Below, one piece after another: positions 7,559 to 12,960 of a stretch of DNA of 13,024 nucleotides. Source of the DNA: Planctomycetota bacterium (GTDB lineage: Bacteria > Planctomycetota > PUPC01); the NCBI GenBank assembly GCA_003559755.1, contig PWKM01000224.1, positions 1 through 13,024 on the forward strand, given 5' to 3'. Position 1 is the first letter of the stretch. Every line of letters begins with the position of its first letter. Under the pieces are notes generated by a model. It ran no database searches and was not told where the DNA came from. It worked only from the letters and a program-made list of their open reading frames with translations. Made by a program: the position numbers and the translations under genes.

Positions 7559-7575
7559 TTTCCTCGAGGAGGAAA
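7559..7575 (+). promoter_or_regulatory. Hairpin sequestering the ribosome binding site of pilin 1
   Basis: TTTCCTC (7559-7565), loop GAG (7566-7568) and GAGGAAA (7569-7575) pair perfectly over 7 bp. The strong ribosome binding site GAGGAGG (7566-7572), 8 nt before the ATG at 7581, lies in the loop and the right arm. The pairing is seen in the sequence; its effect on translation is inferred. Confidence 0.45.
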
Positions 7576-7580
7576 TGGAG

Positions 7581-8096
7581 ATGAACAGACGAAAGCGAGC
7601 GTTTACGCTGGTCGAGCTGATGATCGTGTTGGCGATCATCGCCATCGTGGCCGCGTTCGCCATCCCGAACCTGATGAGGTCGCGGATGAGTGCGAACGAG
7701 ACCGGCGCGGTGGGCAGTCTGCGGGCGATTATGTCCGCACAGGCAACCTACATGAACAGGCACGGCGTGTACGGCAATCTGGCGAACTTGCACAGCGAGG
7801 GGCTGATCGATGCCTCCCTGGCCAGTGGCCGGAAGTCGGGCTACCTGTTCGGCGAAATCGAGACCGGTTTCGATTACGCCTACGCCTTCGCCGCCGCACC
7901 GGTCGAAGACGGCCGCAGCGGCGAGAAGGAGTACATCGTGACCCAGCAGGGGACGGTGTACGAGGCCGATTTCGATACGACCGCGATGAGCCAGGCGGAC
8001 GGCACCGTCTGGGTTCCCGGCGAGGGCAACGTGCCTGATTCGTTTAAGGTCGATCCGGGCGACCATCCGGACATCTGGACGCCGATCAGCGAATAG
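7581..8096 (+). CDS. Major type IV pilin-like protein, paralog 1
   Basis: The 171-aa prepilin has leader MNRRKRA, a cleavage site A7^F8, then FTLVELMIVLAIIAIVAAFAIPNLMRSR. This is the classical N-terminal helix with Glu at mature position 5. The ATG at 7581 is preferred to ATG 7575 because GAGGAGG (7566-7572) is 8 nt from 7581 and only 2 nt from 7575. After the helix come a conserved block (SANETGAVGSLRAIMSAQATYMNR), a GLID/SGRKSGYLFG segment, PVEDGRSGEKEY and a C-terminal WTPISE. The protein contains no cysteine. It is almost the same as the next gene in the helix and C-terminus but differs in the middle. It probably forms the filament shaft; which paralog is the major subunit cannot be told. 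A pseudopilin role (GspG-like) is the alternative. Confidence 0.93.
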   Translation: MNRRKRAFTLVELMIVLAIIAIVAAFAIPNLMRSRMSANETGAVGSLRAIMSAQATYMNRHGVYGNLANLHSEGLIDASLASGRKSGYLFGEIETGFDYAYAFAAAPVEDGRSGEKEYIVTQQGTVYEADFDTTAMSQADGTVWVPGEGNVPDSFKVDPGDHPDIWTPISE

Positions 8097-8118
8097 GCAT
8101 CCCTCCGGAGCCACGTGT

Positions 8119-8136
8119 GTTCCCAGGCCTGGGAAC
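8119..8136. repeat. 18-bp perfect palindrome between the two pilins
   Basis: GTTCCCAGGCCTGGGAAC is its own reverse complement. As RNA it can fold into a 7-bp stem with a GGCC loop. It lies 22 nt after the stop of pilin 1 and shares the CCCAGG/CCTGGG core with the hairpin at 8158-8186. There is no T run after it, so a processing or stability role is more likely than termination. Confidence 0.6.
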
Positions 8137-8157
8137 TCGTTGGCGGCAAATGGACGT

Positions 8158-8186
8158 GGCCCTGGGGGACGAAAAACCCCAGGGCC
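8158..8186 (+). other. Strong hairpin between pilin 1 and pilin 2
   Basis: GGCCCTGGGG (8158-8167) and CCCCAGGGCC (8177-8186) form a perfect 10-bp GC-rich stem with loop GACGAAAAA. It can be extended by a G-U and a G-C pair (8157/8187, 8156/8188). No T run follows, so transcription probably continues. It could protect the pilin-1 message from 3' decay or set unequal pilin levels. Confidence 0.65.
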
Positions 8187-8236
8187 GCTCCAACCTGCGG
8201 CCGAGATTGCCCGGTGCCAGAGAAAGGAGATGTTCA

Positions 8237-8752
8237 ATGTTCAACAGAAGCAAAAAGGCGTTCACACTGGTCGAGCTGATGATCGTATTGGCGATCATCG
8301 CCATCGTGGCCGCGTTCGCCATCCCCAACCTGATGCGCTCGAGGATGAGCGCGAACGAGACGGGAGCCATCGGCTCGCTGCGGACTCTGATGTCCGCACA
8401 AGGGACATACATGAACCGCTATAACCAGTATGGGTCCCTTGAGCAGTTGGCTGCCGAGGGGCTGATCGATCGGTCCCTGTCCAATGGTCGCAAGTCGGGC
8501 TATCTGTTCGGCCAGGTCGATGACGGGACCTCGATGTATTCCTACTGCTTCGGCGCAATCCCCGTCGAGGACGGCCGGAGCGGACAGAAGGAGTTCTGCG
8601 TCACCCAGGAAGGCGTGATTTACGAGATCGACGTGGACAGCTCGGCGGTCACACCGGACGTGGGTACCGACTGGCACGACAACCCGGTCATTCCAGATGT
8701 CTTCACTGAAAATCCGGGCGACAACCCGTTGTGGACCCCGATCAGTGAATAA
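8237..8752 (+). CDS. Major type IV pilin-like protein, paralog 2 (two cysteines)
   Basis: This 171-aa prepilin has the same length as pilin 1. The ATG at 8237 follows AAGGAG (8224-8229) at 7 nt. The leader MFNRSKKA is cut before F9 (Ala at -1), followed by FTLVELMIVLAIIAIVAAFAIPNLMRSRMSANETGA-type helix sequence with Glu at mature position 5. The first 25 mature codons differ from pilin 1 only at four third-codon positions. The centre diverges, and the end (PISE) and PVEDGRSG block are kept. C104 (YCFG) and C121 (EFCVTQ) flank the PVEDGRSG turn and could form a disulfide; pilin 1 has neither. It is probably a second shaft subunit or an alternative pilin. It may be co-transcribed with the minor pilin genes downstream. 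Confidence 0.93.
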   Translation: MFNRSKKAFTLVELMIVLAIIAIVAAFAIPNLMRSRMSANETGAIGSLRTLMSAQGTYMNRYNQYGSLEQLAAEGLIDRSLSNGRKSGYLFGQVDDGTSMYSYCFGAIPVEDGRSGQKEFCVTQEGVIYEIDVDSSAVTPDVGTDWHDNPVIPDVFTENPGDNPLWTPISE

Positions 8753-8783
8753 TGACAGCGGCGCGCGATGGTGCGAACCTCGT

Positions 8784-9158
8784 ATGCAGCGTCGCGCACG
8801 CTGTGTCGGAACGACCCTGGTCGAACTCATCGTGGCACTCGGGCTGTTGACCGTCGCAGTCGGGTGCCTGGTCCAGGTGCTGGTCGCGGTAAGCGACGGA
8901 CAGCAGCAGGCCCACAACACCAGGCAAGCCCTGGCAAAGGCCCAGGAAATCGCCGAGACGGTTATCGGGCACACGGGCGACTGGCAGGCACTCTGTGCCC
9001 AGTACGACGCCGTTGACGGGATGGATGTCGTGGTGAAAGCAGCCGGCAGCCATGCGACGGCGAACTGGTGGAAGGTGACCGTGCGGGTGCAGTACCCGGC
9101 TGATATTGGGTCGGAAGCTCACCGCGCGACACTGGTATTCGGGATGGCCGGGGGCTAG
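8784..9158 (+). CDS. PilV/GspI-like minor (pseudo)pilin
   Basis: The 124-aa protein has prepilin leader MQRRARCVG, cleavage G9^T10, and TTLVELIVALGLLTVAVG with Glu at mature position 5. The pattern after the helix (TRQALAKAQEIAETVI) recalls the ALA..QE segment of PilV/GspI proteins, and the position before PilW- and PilX-like genes fits pilV. Threonine at +1 is unusual; Phe or Met is typical. The ATG at 8784 has no clear ribosome binding site. It lies 31 nt after the pilin-2 stop, and no other in-frame start exists after that stop, so it may depend on translational coupling. The role is probably in the tip or initiation complex. Confidence 0.8.
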   Translation: MQRRARCVGTTLVELIVALGLLTVAVGCLVQVLVAVSDGQQQAHNTRQALAKAQEIAETVIGHTGDWQALCAQYDAVDGMDVVVKAAGSHATANWWKVTVRVQYPADIGSEAHRATLVFGMAGG

Positions 9159-9164
9159 CCCCTG
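9149..9164 (+). other. Hairpin across the pilV-like stop codon
   Basis: GGGGCTAGCCCC (9151-9162) is a perfect palindrome, extended by G-U and C-G pairs (9149-9164), giving a 6-bp stem with a CTAG loop. CTTTTCC follows at 9165-9171. It could be a leaky terminator or a stability element; the T run is too short for a confident terminator. Confidence 0.35.
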
Positions 9165-9226
9165 CTTTTCCTGCCGGCCGTCTCTCGGAGCCAGATCGAT
9201 TCGAAGTTCGAGGAAGGAGCAAGACC

Positions 9227-9928
9227 GTGCAGTACCGCCCCTGGCATTGCAAATCGCCTCTGATGCGCGGGGGCTTTTCCTATGTCGAGGCCGTTATTGC
9301 TGCCGCCCTGATGTGTGTGGTATTGGGGGCGTTTGTGATTGCTCTGGACGGTGGAGTCGATGTGTTCGTCACCGCGTTTGCCAAAGGAGTGGTCGGGTCT
9401 CGTGTCAACAATGCATTAGATCAACTGACCGAAGACCTGGGCGAGGCGGGGGCGACGGCTGTAACCGTGTGCGGCGATGGGCTCGAATACCAGCTATACG
9501 CTGTTGCAATGCCATTATTCCGGGACGCCGACGGGGTGTTTCAGGTGACGTCATCGAACACCCCGGCCGTACAGGGCGTGGTGGTATATTGCCCGTTCGA
9601 GACCGACCGCGGGGTACGGCAACTGCGTCGATACGTTTTTTACGACACGAGTTATGTCTTCCCCTTTGAGTTCCACGGTTCGCCGCCGATCACCGACGAG
9701 TTCATCCATCTGCGGGACAGCGCCGGCCAGACGCTGACAATCGACCGGGCGGAGGGCAACACGTCGCTGCCGTCGGGCCGCGCCTTCCAGACACTGTGCC
9801 CCGGCTTAACTGCGTTTGCCGTCGAGCCGGGGAACCTCACCCGGTTGGAGATCAGGGCCGCCTGCCTGACGCGAAAAGGTATCGAGCTGGTAGACAAGGG
9901 CGAACGGTATGTGGCACACAGGAATTAG
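9227..9928 (+). CDS. PilW-like minor pilin
   Basis: The 233-aa protein starts with GTG at 9227, supported by AAGGAG (9214-9219) 7 nt upstream. An ATG at 9263 would leave a four-residue leader. The leader is MQYRPWHCKSPLMRGG, cleavage G16^F17, and FSYVEAVIAAALMCVVLGAFVIAL keeps Glu at mature position 5. The helix continues into NNALDQLTEDLGEAGA, the pattern of PilW/GspJ proteins, which are larger than the other minor pilins. The C-terminal part is beta-rich, with cysteines at 82, 122, 191 and 213. Order pilV-pilW-pilX matches known minor pilin operons. GspJ is an alternative name. The next gene overlaps its end by 20 nt. Confidence 0.82.
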   Translation: MQYRPWHCKSPLMRGGFSYVEAVIAAALMCVVLGAFVIALDGGVDVFVTAFAKGVVGSRVNNALDQLTEDLGEAGATAVTVCGDGLEYQLYAVAMPLFRDADGVFQVTSSNTPAVQGVVVYCPFETDRGVRQLRRYVFYDTSYVFPFEFHGSPPITDEFIHLRDSAGQTLTIDRAEGNTSLPSGRAFQTLCPGLTAFAVEPGNLTRLEIRAACLTRKGIELVDKGERYVAHRN

Positions 9929-10388
9929 AACGAGCCGTGCATGCAGGCGGCAGCGAGGGGCTGCCCTGTGCCTCGTGGCGCTCCTCATCACCGTGTTGTC
10001 CGTGTTCCTGCTCACAGCCGTCGATTACTACGTAACGGGCCTGCAAAGAGATCAGGATGCAACTGGCGATGCCCGGGCAAAATATCTGGCCGAGCTGGGC
10101 CTCGCTGACGCGACCGCCTATGTCAACAGTGGGGTCAGCGATACCTGGCCATACGAACACCCCCTGACCGCCATTTATGATGACCAGGGCAAATTGGCCG
10201 GTGAGTACTCATACACCGTCACACAGCCGGCGGGGAATCGAAGGCAGATAACGGTCACTGCCTACTGGCCCAGCCAGGCCAGCCCGCTGGCGGTACGGAA
10301 TATCAAGATGTGGATGCGATTTCAAGCCGGTCAGTGGCACCGCCGGGCATGGACGAATTCGGATGTGATCGCTGGGCCCGACGGCTGA
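9909..10388 (+). CDS. PilX-like minor pilin (GspK/PilX N-terminal type)
   Basis: The 159-aa protein starts at ATG 9909 inside the end of the pilW-like gene. The N-terminus ends in RRQRG followed by AALCLVALLITVLSVFLLTAVDYYV, the QRG-AAL pattern of PilX N-terminal domains and GspK. It lacks the Glu at mature position 5, as expected for that subtype. RDQDATGDARAKYLAELGLADATAYV matches the conserved region after the helix, where an AEAGL-like motif is typical. The rest (about 75-159) is beta-rich and unrecognised. The ribosome binding site is weak (AAGGGCG region), so translation is probably coupled to pilW. It may cap the filament tip with V and W. No pilY1 adhesin gene follows. Confidence 0.8.
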   Translation: MWHTGIRTSRACRRQRGAALCLVALLITVLSVFLLTAVDYYVTGLQRDQDATGDARAKYLAELGLADATAYVNSGVSDTWPYEHPLTAIYDDQGKLAGEYSYTVTQPAGNRRQITVTAYWPSQASPLAVRNIKMWMRFQAGQWHRRAWTNSDVIAGPDG

Positions 10389-10407
10389 TGAGATCGAGGA
10401 GATGGCG

Positions 10408-11370
10408 ATGTTGGGACGCACGAAGAAAAGCCCGAAAGTCCTCGGGATCCACGTCGGGCACAACGCCCTGACGATGGCGAACGTCCTCTTGAAGGACGAT
10501 GTGGTCGAGGTGCTCGAACTGTTCCGCCACTCGTTCTCCCGGGAGCCGGGGGGATGGCCGGCGGAGGAGGTCTCGGTGCTTCTTCGCAAGGCGCGCAAGA
10601 AGATCAACCTGAAATCGGAGGTCACCCGGCTGACGGTCTCCAGCGACCTGGCCCCCAGCAACTACTTCATCATGCCGCCGCTAGACGAATCCCAACTGGA
10701 CAACGCGGTCAGGTTGAAGCTCGAGAACAAACTGGGCGACTCCGCCGGCGAAATCTGTCACCAGGCGGTCATCTCCGAGCGGCACGGCGAGCGATGTCGA
10801 GTGTTCGCCTGCAGCATATCGGCTCAGAAGCAGCGGCTGATCCTCGATTCGTTTATGGACTCGAACTGTCCCGTCGACGCGATGGAGGTGGAAGGCGTCT
10901 CGGTCACCAACCTCATGGTACGGGCCGGGCTGGACCAGACCTATCCCGTCGCGGTGATGCAGATCGCGCCCGAGTGGAGCGAGATGTACATCGTTGCCCG
11001 CAAGAAGCTCACCCTGTCGCGACCCATCCTGAAACTGGGGACGAGCCACCTGACCGCCGATGAGGACGAAGAGCCGGAGCAGGCGGATGGCCCCAGTGAA
11101 CGGTACCTGGACCGGATCGTCCGGGAGGCGAACAAGACACTGGACTATTTTGAGATCGAGCTGCTGTCCCCCGCCGTCCGCCGCCTGTTCCTGCTGGGCG
11201 AGTCTGCAGACCGCAGCGAACTGACGGACTTCCTGGCCCGGCGGCTCGAGCTCGAGGTGAACGTGCTCGATACGAACGACGCCATCGAGGACCATACCGG
11301 CAAGTTTGAACCGACCGTTCACGGGCTCGCCGTGGCCGCCGCTGCCGGAGGGCTTACTTATGCGGATTAA
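10408..11370 (+). CDS. pilM: PilM-like actin-fold assembly protein with degenerate nucleotide site
   Basis: The 320-aa cytoplasmic protein of the PilM (actin/FtsA-like) family recruits the PilN tail and connects to PilB. The ATG at 10408 lies 6 nt after AGGAG (10397-10401); an ATG at 10402 directly abuts that motif. Family features include the N-terminal KVLGIHVGHNALTMANV strand-turn (10-26), the MPPLDESQLDNAVRLKLENKL segment (89-109), ERYLDRIVREANKTLDYFE (231-249) and the C-terminal LFLLGES (260-266). In canonical PilM the first phosphate loop reads GIDIG; here it is GIHVG (13-17). The second DIG-like motif is MQIAP (184-188). ATP binding may therefore be altered. The following pilN overlaps its end by 11 nt, which supports the assignment. 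Confidence 0.88.
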   Translation: MLGRTKKSPKVLGIHVGHNALTMANVLLKDDVVEVLELFRHSFSREPGGWPAEEVSVLLRKARKKINLKSEVTRLTVSSDLAPSNYFIMPPLDESQLDNAVRLKLENKLGDSAGEICHQAVISERHGERCRVFACSISAQKQRLILDSFMDSNCPVDAMEVEGVSVTNLMVRAGLDQTYPVAVMQIAPEWSEMYIVARKKLTLSRPILKLGTSHLTADEDEEPEQADGPSERYLDRIVREANKTLDYFEIELLSPAVRRLFLLGESADRSELTDFLARRLELEVNVLDTNDAIEDHTGKFEPTVHGLAVAAAAGGLTYAD

Positions 11371-11989
11371 TCTGATCCCGCCGGAAGCCCGGCCCACCCG
11401 GTCGAGCCCGACGCCCTATATGCCGCTGCTCGGCCTCCTGGCGATCAGTGTGATATGGCTCATCACCCAGTTCGCCACGGCCAGCGTGGTGCAGCGGGAA
11501 TATGAAAAACATCGGCAGGAACACATCCAGCTCAGGCAGGAACTCGGGGAGTATCGTGAACTGCCCGGCCGGCTCGCCCAGGCGGAGAACGAGCGGGACT
11601 CGATGTATGAGAAGGCGGCGGCCATCACCGCCATTACCCAGTCGGGCGTTGTTTTCACTCCGGTGCTCAAGTCGATCGCCGAATCCCTTCCCGAAAATCT
11701 CCGACTGACCACCGTCTCGCTCGATTATTCCGCCCGGACGGGCAAGATTCTCGGTTACGGAGACGAAGAAAGGACGGACCTGGAAGTCGCCAGCTTCCTG
11801 CGGGCATTGAACATGGACGAGGGGTTCCGCCAGATGTTGAGGTCCGCCGAGCTGGAGTACTGTCATCACGCCGAACTCGACGGGTACCCCGTCAAGCAAT
11901 TCTCGATCATCCTGCGGTTCCGAGAGCCGCCTCTGGCCGAACTGATCGAAGAGGATTTCGTCCTCGAGGAGGGCGACGATGGCACGTAA
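11360..11989 (+). CDS. pilN: PilN-like alignment complex protein
   Basis: The 209-aa bitopic inner-membrane protein starts with MRINLIPPEAR, the conserved INL(L/I)P tail by which PilN docks into PilM. GGAGGG (11347-11352) lies 7 nt before the ATG at 11360, inside the end of pilM. One membrane helix (about 22-41) is followed by a coiled-coil stretch (about 44-88, rich in E, Q, R and L). A periplasmic alpha/beta domain follows (about 98-192), with VLKSIAESLPENLRLTTVSLDYSARTGKILGYG, as in PilN/GspL ferredoxin-like domains. The acidic C-terminus (EEDFVLEEGDD) encodes the start of pilO in another frame. Confidence 0.92.
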   Translation: MRINLIPPEARPTRSSPTPYMPLLGLLAISVIWLITQFATASVVQREYEKHRQEHIQLRQELGEYRELPGRLAQAENERDSMYEKAAAITAITQSGVVFTPVLKSIAESLPENLRLTTVSLDYSARTGKILGYGDEERTDLEVASFLRALNMDEGFRQMLRSAELEYCHHAELDGYPVKQFSIILRFREPPLAELIEEDFVLEEGDDGT

Positions 11990-12590
11990 GACCGTCCTGC
12001 GGCAGAAGGACGTCGTCATCGCGAGCTGTCTGGCGGCACTCAATATCGCCGCCGTGGTCCTCGTGCAGATTCTCTTCATCGCCCCAATCCTCGCACAGGG
12101 AAGGCAACAGGCCCGGCAGAACGCCGCGGCCGTGAAAGAACTTGAGACCAACGTCGAGCAGCGGCGACGGTTGCAAGAGCTCATCGAAGAGAACCGCGAG
12201 TTCAATCGCCGGCTTGCCGCGTTCGATAAACGAGTCCCCGGGAAGTCGGACATGTCGGGCGCGCTCGAGGACCTGGTCTGGTCCGCCGACCAGCACGGCC
12301 TGCGGATCGACCGGACAAACCAGTCCGAACCCATTCACATCGGGGGAGAGCTGGCCCGCGTACCCTACCGGCTCGACCTTCGCGGCCCGTACCACGCCCT
12401 CGGCCAGTTCCTCTCACGCGTCGAATCGCATAACAACTACATGCAGGTGGTCAACGTCGACCTGAAAGCCGAAGGCGACGATGCAGTCCGAGCCCAGGTG
12501 CTCATCTACCTGCACGGAGCATTGACGGACCGGGAGACCGCCGCCGAGGGGGACCCCGAGGAACCCGAAGACGAACCCGCCGCCTCTTGA
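11979..12590 (+). CDS. pilO: PilO-like alignment complex protein
   Basis: The 203-aa bitopic inner-membrane protein overlaps pilN by 11 nt, with GAGGAGGG (11966-11973) 5 nt before the ATG. A membrane helix (about 14-37) is followed by a coiled coil (about 40-82). A PilO-type periplasmic domain lies at about 88-180, with VPGKSDMSGALEDLVWSADQHGLRIDR, YRLDLRGPYHALGQFLSRVE and VVNVDLKAE. The tail (182-203) is Glu/Pro-rich. It pairs with PilN to form the periplasmic alignment platform. The expected next genes pilP and pilQ are not here; their equivalents are at the left end of the window. This is the last gene of the operon before a candidate terminator. Confidence 0.92.
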   Translation: MARKTVLRQKDVVIASCLAALNIAAVVLVQILFIAPILAQGRQQARQNAAAVKELETNVEQRRRLQELIEENREFNRRLAAFDKRVPGKSDMSGALEDLVWSADQHGLRIDRTNQSEPIHIGGELARVPYRLDLRGPYHALGQFLSRVESHNNYMQVVNVDLKAEGDDAVRAQVLIYLHGALTDRETAAEGDPEEPEDEPAAS

Positions 12591-12621
12591 CCTGCCACAA
12601 CTCAACCCTCCAGCCCTGATA

Positions 12622-12641
12622 ATGATGCTTTCGGGCAACAT
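12622..12641. promoter_or_regulatory. Operator-like inverted repeat, copy 2
   Basis: ATGATGC-TTTCGG-GCAACAT matches 16 of 20 positions of the central copy at 7089-7108 and keeps the 7-6-7 layout. One arm mismatch (T to A) makes the palindrome imperfect. It lies 32 nt after the pilO stop. Confidence 0.5.
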
Positions 12642-12664
12642 GCACGAAAAGGTGTTGTTTTTTT
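12635..12664 (+). terminator. Candidate weak intrinsic terminator after pilO
   Basis: CAACAT (12636-12641) can pair with GTGTTG (12652-12657), including one G-U pair, around a 10-nt loop. Seven T (12658-12664) follow immediately. The stem is short and AT-rich, so termination would be partial. The same bases belong to the operator-like repeats, so the two readings compete. Confidence 0.4.
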
Positions 12665-12671
12665 GCAACAT
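12652..12671. promoter_or_regulatory. Operator-like inverted repeat, copy 3
   Basis: GTGTTGT-TTTTTT-GCAACAT matches 17 of 20 positions of copy 1. It starts 30 bp after copy 2, close to three helical turns, which would place both on the same DNA face. Confidence 0.5.
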
Positions 12672-12815
12672 CGAGCCGGTCATTGCTAAGCCCAAATCCT
12701 ACAATGCCTTACGTCAGATAATCGGTCAGGGACATTCTCCCGTGTTGCCAAAAATAGACCTGTAGCGACACAGGCGGGATTCCCCGGTCCGGTCAATTTC
12801 AATAATCTTTGTGTT

Positions 12816-12837
12816 GTAACCAGCTATTTGACAAGTA
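12816..12837 (+). promoter_or_regulatory. GTAACC + ATTTGACAAGTA box, copy 2
   Basis: GTAACC (12816-12821) and ATTTGACAAGTA (12826-12837) are separated by AGCT. Copy 1 at 7059-7076 lacks those four bases and differs at one position. TTGACA resembles a -35 element, but no fitting -10 hexamer is found at 16-18 nt. Confidence 0.4.
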
Positions 12838-12847
12838 GATACAGAAC

Positions 12848-12952
12848 GCTCCCCGATACAGCTCTCTTTTTTCTGTGCATTCGGTACGCTATTTGCACTA
12901 TTCCTCTAACAGAGTCGCACTCGTTACTGGAAGAATAGGTTGTATCGGGAGC
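12848..12952. repeat. Long-range inverted repeat flanking the sigma-54-like site
   Basis: GCTCCCCGATACA (12848-12860) pairs with TGTATCGGGAGC (12941-12952) over 12 bp with one bulged C. The right arm contains GGGAG (12947-12951), the likely ribosome binding site of the next gene. About 80 nt separate the arms. Confidence 0.5.
12881..12897 (+). promoter_or_regulatory. Candidate sigma-54 promoter for the gene at 12961
   Basis: TCGGTACGCTATTTGCA keeps GG-N10-GC (12883-12884, 12895-12896) and matches 11 of the 14 defined positions of YTGGCACGRNNNTTGCW, including the complete TTGCA -12 element and ACG. A start near 12908 would leave about 53 nt before the ATG. This is the best -24/-12 match seen in the window. 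Confidence 0.5.
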
Positions 12953-12960
12953 AAAGACAG

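Larger units (their letters stand above)
6832..7580. other. 749-nt non-coding control region upstream of the pilin operon
   Basis: I see no convincing gene here. The open frames present (for example 7084-7497 plus and 6891-7181 minus) have no recognisable domains and no good ribosome binding site. The left part is less GC-rich than the flanking genes. The region holds a candidate minus-strand sigma-54 site (6896-6912), a weak plus-strand one (7021-7037), the GTAACC/ATTTGACATGTA box (7059-7076), a perfect palindrome (7088-7109) with a third half-site (7115-7121), a GC hairpin (7521-7539) and a hairpin covering the pilin ribosome binding site (7559-7575). About 450 nt between the palindrome and the pilin (7125-7520) remain unexplained and could be leader RNA. 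Confidence 0.7.
12591..12960. other. 370-nt control region between pilO and the next gene
   Basis: There is no gene on either strand. It is more AT-rich than the genes on its left. It holds two degenerate copies of the pilin-region palindrome (12622-12641, 12652-12671), a T7 run suggesting termination (12658-12664), isolated half-sites GTGTTGC (12742-12748) and GTGTTGT (12811-12817), and a small hairpin CCTGT/ACAGG (12759-12774). It also holds the GTAACC/ATTTGACAAGTA box, a sigma-54-like site, and a long-range inverted repeat reaching the next ribosome binding site. Confidence 0.75.

Noticed and set aside
7521..7561. Hairpin plus T7 as an intrinsic terminator before pilin 1
   Set aside because: The T run begins 15 nt after the stem, so it would not act as a standard intrinsic terminator.
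7232..8038. 268-codon plus-strand frame running into pilin 1
   Set aside because: It is out of frame with the clear prepilin sequence, and its second half is a low-complexity Arg/Gly-rich shadow of it.
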